A stretch of 64,000 nucleotides of DNA from Chryseobacterium vaccae (GTDB lineage: Bacteria > Bacteroidota > Bacteroidia > Flavobacteriales > Weeksellaceae): contig NZ_VSWH01000001.1 in the NCBI RefSeq assembly GCF_009602705.1, forward strand, positions 3,348,001 to 3,412,000. The letters run 5' to 3'. The position numbers and the translations under genes are program-made. Under the pieces are notes generated by a model that saw only the letters and a list, made by a program, of their open reading frames with translations, had not been told where the DNA came from and did not search any database. This document shows positions 43,788 to 53,251 of this stretch, one piece after another. Within the stretch, counting starts at the first letter, position 1. Each line of letters starts with the position of its first letter.

Positions 43788-44315
43788 ATGAAAAAGTTTA
43801 TTATTCCTCTGATGCTGATGCTCTCAGTACCTGCGTTTTCACAGATTTCAGTAGGTACCCCGGCTCAGGAAAACAATAAATGGACCTTTGGGGGCGGAAT
43901 TGGCCTGGGCTTCGGAAGTAACAGCGCTTTTTATTTGCAGGCTTCACCCAGAGTAGGATACCGGCTTACCAATGATCTGGAAGCGGGAGTTATGGGAAGT
44001 GTTTCCTGGCAGACTTCGGACTTTTACAGGTCAACAATGTTCGGGGCAGGGCCGTTTGCCAATTACTATTTTGCAAGATCATTCTATGTAGGAGCCAATC
44101 TTCAGCACTATTTTATCAATTACAAAGATAAATACTACGACTATAAATTCAATGAAGAAGAAACGGCTTTGTACTTAGGAGGCGGTTATATGCAGAGAAT
44201 AGGAGGGAATTCTTTCATGCAGATCGGATTGATGTACAATGTTTTATGGAAAGAAAATTCCAGCGTATTTTCAAGCGGCCTGATTCCCAATATTGGTTTT
44301 GTAATAGGGATGTAA
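43788..44315 (+). CDS. Outer-membrane beta-barrel protein
   Basis: A 175-residue protein with a signal peptide (cleavage near V-P-A-F-S-Q) and alternating hydrophobic/polar strands rich in Gly and aromatic residues, typical of small eight-stranded barrels of the OmpW/OmpA-N-type group. The C-terminus is I-G-F-V-I-G-M rather than a canonical aromatic residue. It is monocistronic and has no adjacent partner. Confidence 0.8.
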   Translation: MKKFIIPLMLMLSVPAFSQISVGTPAQENNKWTFGGGIGLGFGSNSAFYLQASPRVGYRLTNDLEAGVMGSVSWQTSDFYRSTMFGAGPFANYYFARSFYVGANLQHYFINYKDKYYDYKFNEEETALYLGGGYMQRIGGNSFMQIGLMYNVLWKENSSVFSSGLIPNIGFVIGM

Positions 44316-44342
44316 TCTTCAACCTATTGTAAGAGCTATAGA

Positions 44343-44371
44343 ACAAAAAAACACCGGGAGTTTTTCCGGTG
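44343..44371 (-). terminator. Terminator of the T9SS beta-propeller gene
   Basis: A 6-bp GC-rich stem (CACCGG / CCGGTG, 8-nt loop) lies between convergent genes. On the minus strand it is followed by seven T. Confidence 0.75.
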
Positions 44372-44378
44372 CCTGTTG

Positions 44379-46163
44379 CTATTTCTTAATGATCAGTTTA
44401 AAGGTTTTTACGGGGGTTTTATCTGTTTTACTGACAGATAAGAGATAGCTGCCGTTGTCCAGTTTACCGGCAAGCCTGAAATGTTCTTCCCTGTTTTTTG
44501 AAGTTGCGGCAGAATAGACAAGTCTTCCGGACATATCGGAAATGTTGATCAGATAGGATTCTTTTTCTAAAACAGATCCTTTTAAACTGAAATTTCCGTT
44601 ATTGGGGTTGTTGTAAAGAATCAGATCCTTCGATGAGTTGGCTTCAGCAGTAGAAAGGACCGTTGAGCTGAACTTAGCCAGAAAACCTGCTTTTCCGCGG
44701 GTTTCAGTAGGCGGATAAATAATATTTTGCTGGTGTCCGTTAGCTGAACTGAATCCATTTGGGTTTTCGGTGTTACCAAAAAGGTAGAATGCATTTGTGT
44801 TTTTTGAGAATTTACAGCCAATATCTGTAAGATATTGATATCCGTCATTTTCCATATTATTAAATCCTCCATAATAAGAAGTGAAAAGATGTGATCCTGA
44901 AGTGGTAAACATAGAAAAGAAAGCATCATCTCTTGTCGGATTAGGCTTGGTAGGAACAAAAGTTCCGGGTGATGCTATGTTCTGACTTCCCTGCGAAGTT
45001 CCTGCGATGAGTATTTTGTCATCTTTTACATCAAGAAAGTTGTAGGAAGATACAAAATCAAGGTCGTCTCCTCCCAGGTAAGTGCTCCATGCCCGTTTTC
45101 CGTTTGAATCGAATTTAGTCAGGAAAAGATCAAGCCAGCCTGTAGACTGCTGTTTATAAGCTCCCGAAGTAGCATAATAGGTGCTGAGATTTACGGTAAT
45201 ACCTGCCATATAAATACCGGTAGAAGTTGCTTTTATACCAATAATCTGACCGGATGCTGTCTGAGGAATTCCATAATAAGTCCCCCAGATCCTTTTTCCG
45301 GTATTTCCGTCAATTTTAGAAAAAAACTGCTTTGATTTTTCTGATTGAAAAGCTCCTGGAGTTGCAAGAACAGAACTCGTTTCATCAAGATCATCGCTTC
45401 CTGCAATATAAAGATCATTGCCATAAGCATTGAGGCAGTAAATGATTTTGGAAGGCGTGTAAGTTGCCCATATTTTCTGTCCTTGGGGATTAAGCTTTAC
45501 GAGATAAGAATTGGCTAGTGATGTGCCGTTTATATCAGGTACAATGGTGAAGGCAGGCTGAAATGTTCCGGGATCTCCAAGGTTCTGCCAGATCGTTGTA
45601 CCAGTAATATATATATTTCCCTGTTCATCGTCTGTCAGAGTATATGAGCTTCCGCCGGGGATATAGGTTTTCCACAAAAGCTGGTTGTTTTCATCATATT
45701 TTGAAAGAATGGTATCACCATCTGTTACCGATTCGGGAAGCCAGACTCCGGAAGGCAGTGGTGGTGAGTTTGATTCTGCTCTCTCAATATAATAGATATT
45801 TCCTGATTGGTCTCTGAAGCGGACATATTTTCCAGTGAAGGGATATTCTGAAAGAAGCATATTTCCGGATGAAGAGAGCTTTGCGTAAAATTCATTGGTA
45901 TAAGGCGGTGTTGCTGAAGGAGTAAAAAGATGACCTCCGGGAGTAACAAACTGGTTGTAATAAAGGGTAGGCTGCACAGGATTATTTGCATCATGGCCCG
46001 AAATCCCATCTGCTGTAATAGAATGAGTGCCAGGGTCTTCATAAATAGATGAAATTTCAGTATTGAACCCCCCAAAATAAGTAGCCCAATCCCTTTGATA
46101 AGGAAAGTTTTGTGAGTATAAAAGAGAAGGGAATAATATGAGAAACAGATGTTTTGATTTCAT
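44379..46163 (-). CDS. Secreted SBBP-type beta-propeller protein with T9SS sorting domain
   Basis: A 594-residue exported protein. A signal peptide (1-17) is followed by repeating blades around W-A-T-Y-F-G-G / W-S-T-Y-L-G-G-D-D-L-D-F and L-x-x-K-F-x-S-x-G-K, the pattern of SBBP/beta-propeller repeats. The C-terminal ~75 residues are a type A sorting domain (Y-N-N-P-N-N-G-N-F-S-L, ending in F-K-L-I-I-K-K) for type IX secretion. A cell-surface or extracellular binding role is likely; no enzyme motif is visible. It has a -7 element TATTTTTG on the minus strand at 46210-46203. Confidence 0.85.
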   Translation of the reverse strand: MKSKHLFLILFPSLLYSQNFPYQRDWATYFGGFNTEISSIYEDPGTHSITADGISGHDANNPVQPTLYYNQFVTPGGHLFTPSATPPYTNEFYAKLSSSGNMLLSEYPFTGKYVRFRDQSGNIYYIERAESNSPPLPSGVWLPESVTDGDTILSKYDENNQLLWKTYIPGGSSYTLTDDEQGNIYITGTTIWQNLGDPGTFQPAFTIVPDINGTSLANSYLVKLNPQGQKIWATYTPSKIIYCLNAYGNDLYIAGSDDLDETSSVLATPGAFQSEKSKQFFSKIDGNTGKRIWGTYYGIPQTASGQIIGIKATSTGIYMAGITVNLSTYYATSGAYKQQSTGWLDLFLTKFDSNGKRAWSTYLGGDDLDFVSSYNFLDVKDDKILIAGTSQGSQNIASPGTFVPTKPNPTRDDAFFSMFTTSGSHLFTSYYGGFNNMENDGYQYLTDIGCKFSKNTNAFYLFGNTENPNGFSSANGHQQNIIYPPTETRGKAGFLAKFSSTVLSTAEANSSKDLILYNNPNNGNFSLKGSVLEKESYLINISDMSGRLVYSAATSKNREEHFRLAGKLDNGSYLLSVSKTDKTPVKTFKLIIKK

Positions 46164-46202
46164 AATTTATTTGATATTTCGTGGTTTTTAGTTAGTTATT
46201 CA

Positions 46203-46210
46203 CAAAAATA
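46203..46210 (-). promoter_or_regulatory. Promoter -7 element of the T9SS beta-propeller gene
   Basis: The minus strand reads TATTTTTG (TAnnTTTG), 40 bp upstream of the start codon. Confidence 0.5.
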
Positions 46211-46266
46211 GGAAAACAAAAACGAATAATATTCATGAATTGGTATTTAAGCGAAAAAATAAAACA

Positions 46267-46295
46267 AAAAAGCATCGGAAAAATCCGATGCTTTT
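46267..46295 (-). terminator. Terminator of clpC
   Basis: A 9-bp stem (AGCATCGGA / TCCGATGCT), extended by A/T pairs, with a 4-nt loop. A T run follows it on the minus strand, 24 bp after the clpC stop. Confidence 0.88.
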
Positions 46296-46318
46296 CATTA
46301 TGATTAAATTATCTACTT

Positions 46319-48853
46319 TTAAGATTGAGAAGATTTTTCAGCCGTTTTTTTAGGCTTTGAGGCCTTTCCGGTCAATCCGTCTTTCGCTTCATTCAGATCA
46401 AGAATTACTGTTTCTCCTTCATTAAGCTGTTTGTTGACAAGCATTTCAGCCAATAGGTCTTCAATGTATTTCTGGATGGCACGTTTCAGTGGTCTTGCAC
46501 CAAAATCTTTATCCCATCCTTTTTCAGAGATGAAATCTTTAGCTTCATCAGTAAGTTCTACTTTGTAACCTAGTTTTTCCAGTCTTCCGTAAAGCTTGTT
46601 CAGCTCAATATCAATAATTTTCTTGATATCATCCTGTACAAGAGAGTTGAAGATCACAATATCATCAATTCTGTTCAGGAATTCCGGAGCAAATGCTTTT
46701 TTAAGGGCATTTTCAATTGTGCTTCTCGCTCTTGAATCTGAAGTAGTCTTTTTAGCCGAAGTACCAAATCCTACACCATCTCCGAAATCTTTAAGATCTC
46801 TTGTTCCGATATTGGAAGTAAGGATAATGATGGTGTTTCTGAAATCAATCTTTCTTCCTAAGCTGTCAGTCACGTGGCCTTCATCCAGAATCTGTAAAAG
46901 AATATTGAATACATCAGGGTGAGCTTTCTCAATCTCATCCAAAAGAACCACAGCATAAGGTTTTCTTCTTACAGCTTCTGTTAGCTGACCTCCTTCTTCA
47001 TATCCTACGTATCCCGGAGGCGCTCCTACTAATCTTGAAACCGCGAATTTTTCCATGTATTCACTCATGTCAATTCGGATCAGAGATTCATCAGATTCGA
47101 ATAATTCTCTTGCCATTACTTTAGCCAGCTCGGTTTTACCAACCCCGGTTGTACCAAGGAAAATAAATGTTCCGATAGGGCGGTTAGGATCTTTCAGACC
47201 AGCTCTGTTTCTTTGAATGGCCTTAACCACTTTCTTCACAGCATCTTCCTGTCCGATCACTTTTCCGTTAAGCTTTTCATCCATCTGAGCGAGTTTATCA
47301 AGCTCATTTTTGCCCACTTTCGTTACGGGAACTCCACTCATCATAGAAACCACTTCCGCTACATTTTCTTCTGTTACGGTTTCTTTTTTCTCTTTTACAT
47401 CTTTGTCCCACTTATCCTGGGCAGCATTCAGTTCCATCTGAAGACGTTCTTCTTCATCTTTCAGTTTTCTTGCTTCAAGATAATCCTGAGCTTTTACTGC
47501 TTTTTGCTTCAGTTCTTTGATATCTTCGATCTTTTTCTCAAAATCAATGATTTCAGTCGGAACTTTCATATTTTTAATATATACTCTGGAACCGGCTTCA
47601 TCCATTGCGTCAATCGCTTTGTCCGGTAAGAAACGGTCCGTAATATATCTTGACGTAAGATTAACACACGCTGCAATGGCTTCAGGAGTATAAATTACAT
47701 TGTGATGCTCTTCATACTTATCTTTAATCTGGTTCAGGATCTGAATCGTTTCATCAATAGAAGTAGGCTCCACCATTACTTTCTGGAATCTTCTTTCCAA
47801 AGCACCATCTTTCTCTATATACTGACGGTATTCATCCAGAGTAGTCGCTCCGATGCATTGAATTTCACCCCTTGCCAAAGCAGGTTTGAACATATTCGAA
47901 GCATCTAAACTTCCTGTGGAACTTCCTGCTCCTACAATGGTGTGAAGCTCATCAATAAACAGGATCACATCACGGTTCTTTTCCAGTTCCGTCATGATAG
48001 CCTTCATTCTTTCTTCAAACTGACCACGATATTTTGTTCCTGCCACCAAACTGGCCAGGTCTAAAGTAATCACACGTTTTCCGTAAAGAACTCTTGATAC
48101 TTTTTTCTGTTGAATTCTTAAAGCCAACCCTTCTGCAATTGCAGATTTACCAACTCCCGGCTCCCCGATAAGAAGCGGATTGTTTTTCTTTCTACGGGAT
48201 AAGATTTGAGAAACACGCTCAATTTCCTTTTCACGTCCGATTACAGGGTCTAATTTTCCGTCTCTTGCCAAAGAAGTTAAGTCACGGCCAAAGTTATCCA
48301 GTGTAGGCGTTTTACTTTTAGCTGAACCTAAGTTTCCTGTAGGCTTTCTCATCTGCTCAAATTCCTCTCTTTCATCATCATCGTCATAAGCACTCATTTG
48401 TGGTGCTTGCCCGGAATTTTTAAGCATCGTCTGATATTCTCTTGAAACTCCTTCATAATCAATGTCGTAAGCTCCTAAAATGTTGGAGGTAGGGTCCTCA
48501 TATTTATAAAGAATGCCTAAGAGCAGATGAACGGTATTAATTTCATTGCTTTTATATTGTCTGCATTCCAGCTCTGCACGTTTAATGGCATGATCTGCCA
48601 TCTTAGTGAAAGAAATATTGGTAACCTCCTCAGAAATAGGATTTAAACTTGCTGTATTTAGAGTTTCAATTTTTCTTCTGATTTGTGTTAAATCCGCATT
48701 AAGGTTTTGAAGGATTTCTTTTGCAGAGTTTTCCGTCTTTATAATACCTAAAAGTAGGTGTTCTGTATTAAGAAATTCACTTTTCAGCCTTTTAGCTTCG
48801 CTCTTGCTTTGTTTGAACACCTGGCTCAAACCTTGTGAAAACTTATAATCCAT
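46319..48853 (-). CDS. clpC: ATP-dependent Clp protease ATP-binding subunit ClpC
   Basis: An 844-residue Hsp100/AAA+ unfoldase that feeds substrates to ClpP. It has the double Clp N-terminal repeat (about 1-145), two AAA+ modules with Walker A motifs G-E-P-G-V-G-K-S and G-T-T-G-V-G-K-T, and a middle domain with a UVR-like E-A-R-K-L-K-D-E-E segment, typical of ClpC rather than ClpB. The C-terminus is Lys/Ser-rich. A Met four codons upstream is in frame, but M-D-Y-K-F-S-Q-G is the family start. ClpP is not in the window. Confidence 0.95.
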   Translation of the reverse strand: MDYKFSQGLSQVFKQSKSEAKRLKSEFLNTEHLLLGIIKTENSAKEILQNLNADLTQIRRKIETLNTASLNPISEEVTNISFTKMADHAIKRAELECRQYKSNEINTVHLLLGILYKYEDPTSNILGAYDIDYEGVSREYQTMLKNSGQAPQMSAYDDDDEREEFEQMRKPTGNLGSAKSKTPTLDNFGRDLTSLARDGKLDPVIGREKEIERVSQILSRRKKNNPLLIGEPGVGKSAIAEGLALRIQQKKVSRVLYGKRVITLDLASLVAGTKYRGQFEERMKAIMTELEKNRDVILFIDELHTIVGAGSSTGSLDASNMFKPALARGEIQCIGATTLDEYRQYIEKDGALERRFQKVMVEPTSIDETIQILNQIKDKYEEHHNVIYTPEAIAACVNLTSRYITDRFLPDKAIDAMDEAGSRVYIKNMKVPTEIIDFEKKIEDIKELKQKAVKAQDYLEARKLKDEEERLQMELNAAQDKWDKDVKEKKETVTEENVAEVVSMMSGVPVTKVGKNELDKLAQMDEKLNGKVIGQEDAVKKVVKAIQRNRAGLKDPNRPIGTFIFLGTTGVGKTELAKVMARELFESDESLIRIDMSEYMEKFAVSRLVGAPPGYVGYEEGGQLTEAVRRKPYAVVLLDEIEKAHPDVFNILLQILDEGHVTDSLGRKIDFRNTIIILTSNIGTRDLKDFGDGVGFGTSAKKTTSDSRARSTIENALKKAFAPEFLNRIDDIVIFNSLVQDDIKKIIDIELNKLYGRLEKLGYKVELTDEAKDFISEKGWDKDFGARPLKRAIQKYIEDLLAEMLVNKQLNEGETVILDLNEAKDGLTGKASKPKKTAEKSSQS

Positions 48854-48977
48854 AATATATCTCATTAGAATAAAGGCTGCGGTGCCATTTATTCATTATC
48901 TAAATTACAAATATTTTACCAAAAAACAATTAATGACTTTATGGCAGAAAAAATTTTATTATCTTATTGAAAATGAT

Positions 48978-48985
48978 TAAGTTTG
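48978..48985 (+). promoter_or_regulatory. Promoter -7 element of the glycosyltransferase operon
   Basis: TAAGTTTG matches TAnnTTTG exactly, 19 bp before the first ATG of the small membrane gene. Confidence 0.55.
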
Positions 48986-49004
48986 TGATCCTTAAAATTT
49001 CCCC

Positions 49005-49229
49005 ATGGATTCCAATATCACAACCTATATCGGTTATTCTGCTTCAGTTTTTATCGTACTGAGTTTCATTCTGAAAGATGTAAGAAAAATTAGGGTGGTC
49101 AATATGATCGGCTGTATCTGCTTTGTTATTTATGGTATCTATAACGGATGGCTTTGGCCGGTTATTATTCCGAACGGATTGATCTGCTTTATACAGATCT
49201 ACCATCTGATGATCGGAAATAAAAAATAA
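49005..49229 (+). CDS. Small three-helix membrane protein (YgjV/SemiSWEET-like)
   Basis: A 74-residue protein with three hydrophobic helices. It has the rough pattern of SemiSWEET-like half transporters or the YgjV family (S-F-I-L-K-D-V-R-K-I-R-V-V-N and N-G-L-I-C-F-I-Q-I-Y). The short size fits a SemiSWEET-type unit that would dimerise to work, but no PQ motif is obvious, so the assignment is tentative. Its stop codon overlaps the next start by one base, so it is translationally coupled to the glycosyltransferase. Confidence 0.65.
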   Translation: MDSNITTYIGYSASVFIVLSFILKDVRKIRVVNMIGCICFVIYGIYNGWLWPVIIPNGLICFIQIYHLMIGNKK

Positions 49230-50326
49230 TGAAGAAAAAAATAATCACTTCTGCATTCAGTAATTTATATACAGACCAGCGTATAGAAAAGGTTTGCAGA
49301 ACTTTATATGAGAACGGATATCAGCTCGAACTGATAGGAAATGACTGGAACGGGGCTGAAAAAATGGAACGTCCTTACCCGTTTTCCAGAATACATTTAG
49401 TTTCCAGCAGCTTAAAAACGGCTTATTTTGAATTCAACTGGAAATTGTACCGTGAATTAAAAAAGAAAGCAGATCACAATACGATTCTTCATGCCAACGA
49501 TGTGGATGCATTGCTGCCGAATTATCTTCTTTCTAAAAAGCTGAATATTCCCCTGATATTTGACAGTCATGAAATTTTTTCAGAAATGCCTGCCATTCAG
49601 GGCAAAATGTCACAAAAATTATGGAGGTACCTGGAGAAAAGCATCATTCCGAAGCTTGATATGATGATAACGGCAAGCGAAAGCTATGCCAGGTGGTTTC
49701 AAAATAGATACGGAGTAAACCCTGTTGTCATCCAGAATGCTCCGAGAAAAATAGACTTCACAGAAAAAATCCCGGAAAACTCTCCTAAAATATTTTTGTA
49801 TCAGGGAGTAATCAACCCTTTTCGCGGAATTGATAAAGCCATTCTGGCCATGCATCATCTGGAAGGAGTTGTTTTAAAGATTGCGGGTGACGGACCTCAG
49901 AAAAAAGAATATGAACAGCTTGTCATCAGGGAAAAGCTTCAGAATAAAGTTCAGTTTTTAGGAAAGCTGAACCCGGATGATTTGAGAAAGATTACTATAA
50001 CGGCAGATGTAGGAATGAGTATTGAAGAGAATGGGGGAGACAGCTATCTGTATTCACTGCCTAATAAGGTGATGGATTATATTCAAAGCCGGGTTCCTGT
50101 AATTTTGACCAGTTTTCCTGAAATGAAAAATATTAGAAACCTGTTTGATGTAGGTGAGATTATTAAGGATCACCAGCCTGAAAATATTGCCACAGCAATA
50201 AAGATTGTTTTAAATAAAGGACGGATATCTTATCAGAAAGAGCTTGAAAAGGCTTCAGATGCTCTGTGCTGGGAAAATGAGGAAGTAAAACTGCTGCAGG
50301 TATTTGAAAAAGCATCCCGGTCTTAG
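49229..50326 (+). CDS. Family 4 glycosyltransferase
   Basis: A 365-residue retaining glycosyltransferase with the GT-B fold. The N-terminal domain shows H-A-N-D-V-D-A-L and F-D-S-H-E-I-F. The C-terminal domain has the GT4 pattern Y-Q-G-V-I-N-P-x-R-G-I, I-A-G-D-G-P-Q and L-P-N-K-V-M-D-Y-I-Q. It is cytosolic and probably acts in surface polysaccharide or LPS assembly with the GT9 and GT2 enzymes downstream. The start overlaps the preceding stop by one base. Confidence 0.87.
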   Translation: MKKKIITSAFSNLYTDQRIEKVCRTLYENGYQLELIGNDWNGAEKMERPYPFSRIHLVSSSLKTAYFEFNWKLYRELKKKADHNTILHANDVDALLPNYLLSKKLNIPLIFDSHEIFSEMPAIQGKMSQKLWRYLEKSIIPKLDMMITASESYARWFQNRYGVNPVVIQNAPRKIDFTEKIPENSPKIFLYQGVINPFRGIDKAILAMHHLEGVVLKIAGDGPQKKEYEQLVIREKLQNKVQFLGKLNPDDLRKITITADVGMSIEENGGDSYLYSLPNKVMDYIQSRVPVILTSFPEMKNIRNLFDVGEIIKDHQPENIATAIKIVLNKGRISYQKELEKASDALCWENEEVKLLQVFEKASRS

Positions 50327-50399
50327 GGAGTCTGCAGATTTTAATCAGCATAATATTTCAAATAAAAGCTTAAGAAAAACTTAAAATTTCTAAATTTAG

Positions 50400-50407
50400 T
50401 ATCTTTG
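50400..50407 (+). promoter_or_regulatory. Promoter -7 element upstream of sufE
   Basis: TATCTTTG matches TAnnTTTG exactly, 20 bp before the sufE ATG. It suggests sufE and the following glycosyltransferases have their own promoter. Confidence 0.6.
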
Positions 50408-50427
50408 CATTAAGAAATTTGTGAAAA

Positions 50428-50847
50428 ATGACCATTAGAGAAAAACAGCAGGAAATTATCGGAGAATTTGAGTTTCTTGAAGATTGGGAGCAAAAATATG
50501 AGTATATCATAGATCTTGGAAAAGAATTGAAGGGGCTACCGGAAGACAAAAAAACTGAAGAAAATCTGATTAAAGGATGCCAAAGTAAGGTATGGATTGA
50601 TGCTGAATTCAAAGATGGAAAGCTTTTTTTCAATGCAGATTCTGACGGAATTCTGCCAAAAGGTATTGTTTCTCTTTTGGTAAGCATTTACAGTGGTCAT
50701 TCTACACAGGAAATTCTGGATTCTGATTTTGAATTTATTTCTGAGATCGGATTGCAGGAGTTTCTTTCACCTTCCAGAGCGAATGGGCTGATGGCCATGA
50801 CGAAACAGATCAAATTTTATGCAGTAGCGTATCAGCTAAAGTCTTAG
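50428..50847 (+). CDS. sufE: SufE-family sulfur acceptor protein
   Basis: A 139-residue protein that accepts persulfide sulfur from the cysteine desulfurase SufS for Fe-S cluster assembly. The conserved Cys is Cys51 in I-K-G-C-Q-S-K-V-W, the same position as in E. coli SufE. The N-terminal E-L-K-G-L-P-E-D-K and the C-terminal L-S-P-S-R-A-N-G motifs are also typical. It is separated by 2 bp from the GT9 gene. No suf operon genes are adjacent. Confidence 0.93.
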   Translation: MTIREKQQEIIGEFEFLEDWEQKYEYIIDLGKELKGLPEDKKTEENLIKGCQSKVWIDAEFKDGKLFFNADSDGILPKGIVSLLVSIYSGHSTQEILDSDFEFISEIGLQEFLSPSRANGLMAMTKQIKFYAVAYQLKS

Positions 50848-50849
50848 TC

Positions 50850-51821
50850 GTGACCAGAATTTTAGCATATCGTTTTTCGGCTTTTGGCGATGTTGCCATG
50901 ACAGCTCCTGTTTTCAGAGAATTTCTGGAACAGAACCCCGATGTGGAGATCATTATGGTTTCCAGAAAGAATTTTGAAAGCTTATTTACAGGAATTCCAA
51001 ATGTGACTTTCAAAGGAATTAATCTGGATGATTATAAAGGTCTTTTGGGTTTAAGAAAGCTTGCCCATGAGTTAATCAAAGAATTCAATCCTGATTTCAT
51101 CGCTAACCTTCACGATGTCATCAGAACGAAGATCCTTGACAGGATTTACAGAAGGCGAGGGCTCAAAGTTTTTAAAATAGATAAGGGAAAAGAAGAAAAA
51201 GAAGAGCTTACCGATGTCTGGAATCTGAATAAAGTACAATTGAAAAGGACAGTTGAGCGTTATGCCGATGTTTTCCGTAATATGGGCTTTACTGTACAGC
51301 TTTCCAATCAGCTGAGGCCAGCGCCAGGTCCGAAATCGGGAATAGGTTTTGCTCCTTTTGCCCAACATAAAGGAAAAATGCTTCCTTTGGAAAAATCATA
51401 TGAACTGGCAAAAATATTGGCTCAAAAACACACCATATACTTTTTTGGCGGAGGGAAAAGAGAAACAGAAACCCTTGAAAAGTGGGAAAGGGAAATTCCA
51501 AATACTAAAAGCCTTTCAGGAAAATTAAGCCTTAAAGAAGAACTGAATAAGATTTCAGAACTGGAGCTGATGATTTCTATGGATTCTGCTAACATGCATT
51601 TGGCCAGCTTAATGGGAACCCGATGTGTTTCTGTATGGGGTGCAACACATCCTTATGCAGGATTTCTGGGCTTTGGGCAGCGTGAAGAAGATGTGGTGCA
51701 GGTTAAAGATCTTACCTGCAGGCCTTGTTCTGTTTTTGGTGATAAAGAATGTTACCGCGGAGACTGGGCATGTCTTGAAGAACTTGATGTTCAGAAGATT
51801 GTTGAAAAAATCCAGCTGTAA
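50850..51821 (+). CDS. Family 9 glycosyltransferase (heptosyltransferase type)
   Basis: A 323-residue enzyme of the ADP-heptose:LPS heptosyltransferase family. The N-terminal R-F-S-A-F-G-D-V-A-M-T-A-P motif and the C-terminal S-M-D-S-A-N-M-H-L-A-S-L-M-G-T and V-S-V-W-G-A-T-H-P are diagnostic. The start is GTG. It probably adds a sugar to LPS core. Its stop overlaps the next start by one base. Confidence 0.9.
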   Translation: MTRILAYRFSAFGDVAMTAPVFREFLEQNPDVEIIMVSRKNFESLFTGIPNVTFKGINLDDYKGLLGLRKLAHELIKEFNPDFIANLHDVIRTKILDRIYRRRGLKVFKIDKGKEEKEELTDVWNLNKVQLKRTVERYADVFRNMGFTVQLSNQLRPAPGPKSGIGFAPFAQHKGKMLPLEKSYELAKILAQKHTIYFFGGGKRETETLEKWEREIPNTKSLSGKLSLKEELNKISELELMISMDSANMHLASLMGTRCVSVWGATHPYAGFLGFGQREEDVVQVKDLTCRPCSVFGDKECYRGDWACLEELDVQKIVEKIQL

Positions 51822-52726
51822 TGATGCTTTCAGTATGTATTCCTGTATATAATTTTGATGTTCACCAACTTGTTTCTGATTTGAATAATGAGATCAGAAT
51901 AAATGACATTGATGCCGAAATTATCCTGATTGACGATGCTTCTGATATTCATTACCGGGAAATTAATCAAAATCTTCAAAATGAGGTGGAAAATTTTATT
52001 TTCCTTGAAGAAAATATAGGAAGATCCAGGATCCGGAATCTTTTTTATCAATATACAGCAGGAGAGTATCTATTGTTTCTGGACTGCGATGGCAAGATTA
52101 CAGATAAAAACTTCTTAAAGAATTATATAAGCTTTATACACGGGAATCCGGATACTGTTGTTATCTATGGTGGAAGAAATGCTCCAAAAACCGCCTCAGA
52201 CCCTGAACACTATCTAAGATGGAAGTTTGCGGTAGAAAGAGAGAACCTGCCGGTTGATCTGCGCCGGAATAAACCTTATTTAAGCTTTCAGACGAATAAT
52301 TTTGTCATTAAAAGAGAGATCTTTAAAAAAGTGAATTTCAATCCTGATTTTCAAAAATACGGGTATGAAGATCTTCTTTTTGCCATGGAATTAAAATCCG
52401 AAAAAGTAAAGATCAGCCATATTGATAATGCCATACTCAATAATGATCTGGAAAGCAATAGTGTATATCTTGGAAAAGTAGATGAATCTGTAGAAAGCCT
52501 GGCTAAAATGCTCAAGGATGACAGTCTAAGGTCCAAATTGGCAGAGGTTAAACTGGTCAGATTGTATTATCAGCTTTATAAAACCCCGTTTGCTTTTTTT
52601 ATCAGAATCTTTTTAGGAAATAAAGGATTGAAGATGGTAAAGAAAATTCTTTTAAAAGGAAATGTCAGTCTCAGATATCTTGATGTTTATAAGCTTGGGT
52701 TGCTTTTTAAGAAGATGAAGGGATAG
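51821..52726 (+). CDS. Family 2 glycosyltransferase
   Basis: A 301-residue GT-A enzyme. It starts with L-S-V-C-I-P-V-Y-N and has I-L-I-D-D-A-S, N-I-G-R-S-R-I-R-N and L-F-L-D-C-D-G, where the last is the metal-binding D-x-D. The Q-T-N-N-F-V-I-K-R and Y-G-Y-E-D motifs follow. The C-terminal region is basic and may touch the membrane. Start and the upstream stop overlap by one base, so translation is coupled. Confidence 0.9.
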   Translation: MMLSVCIPVYNFDVHQLVSDLNNEIRINDIDAEIILIDDASDIHYREINQNLQNEVENFIFLEENIGRSRIRNLFYQYTAGEYLLFLDCDGKITDKNFLKNYISFIHGNPDTVVIYGGRNAPKTASDPEHYLRWKFAVERENLPVDLRRNKPYLSFQTNNFVIKREIFKKVNFNPDFQKYGYEDLLFAMELKSEKVKISHIDNAILNNDLESNSVYLGKVDESVESLAKMLKDDSLRSKLAEVKLVRLYYQLYKTPFAFFIRIFLGNKGLKMVKKILLKGNVSLRYLDVYKLGLLFKKMKG

Positions 52727-52730
52727 AAAA

Positions 52731-52750
52731 TCTCTTCAAAACTGAAGAGA
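52731..52750 (+). terminator. Possible terminator after the glycosyltransferase operon
   Basis: An 8-bp stem (TCTCTTCA / TGAAGAGA) with a 4-nt loop lies just after the GT2 stop. No T run follows, so efficiency is doubtful. Confidence 0.35.
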
Positions 52751-52930
52751 CTTGGATCCGTTTTGGGGGATTAAAGATAAGGGGTATTTCCCCATTCAAA
52801 CATAGGTGGGGTGTTCTCTTGGGGCAATCACGTAAGAATAAACTCTCTGAAATTTATTTTTTATAAAGTTTTTTCCAGAGAGTTAGGAATAAGTTTAGGT
52901 GTTGAATGAGGAAATGTATAAGGTATGAAA

Positions 52931-52967
52931 AAGAAAAACCATTCTTGAATTACAGCAAAGAATGGTT
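52931..52967 (-). terminator. Terminator of the polymorphic toxin locus
   Basis: A 10-bp stem (AACCATTCTT / AAGAATGGTT) with an 11-nt loop. On the minus strand it is followed by a T-rich run, 20 bp after the last immunity-like gene. Confidence 0.85.
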
Positions 52968-52986
52968 CTGTTTAGAAATATTAAGG

Positions 52987-53244
52987 TTAGCTTTCTTCTA
53001 TAGGAAAAACTTGTCTCACAAACTTAAGAAGCTCTTCAATGGCTTTAAATTCTTTCTCAACAGGAATTTGCCCAGTGAAATAATTAACATTCATTTTATC
53101 ACCATTTTTCTCTATTCTAAATATTGAATCCAGCTTAAAATTTCCATTTTCTGGAATGCCAACTGTTAATGAATTAATAAGATTATGATACTGAGTGGCA
53201 TAACCTAATTCTTCTAGTTTTTCTGAAATCTCTTTATAGTCCAT
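52987..53244 (-). CDS. Putative immunity protein of the orphan C39-like toxin cassette
   Basis: An 85-residue acidic, cytosolic-looking protein with no signal peptide or membrane helix. It starts 7 bp after the C39-like cassette. Small size, acidic character and the immediate downstream position are the usual features of an immunity gene in polymorphic toxin loci. I recognise no named family. The toxin/immunity link is inferred from position only. Confidence 0.6.
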   Translation of the reverse strand: MDYKEISEKLEELGYATQYHNLINSLTVGIPENGNFKLDSIFRIEKNGDKMNVNYFTGQIPVEKEFKAIEELLKFVRQVFPIEES

Positions 53245-53251
53245 AATTAAT

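Noticed and set aside
52906..53127. 73-codon plus-strand frame over the terminator and immunity-like gene
   Set aside because: It crosses the terminator hairpin and is antisense to a better-supported gene.
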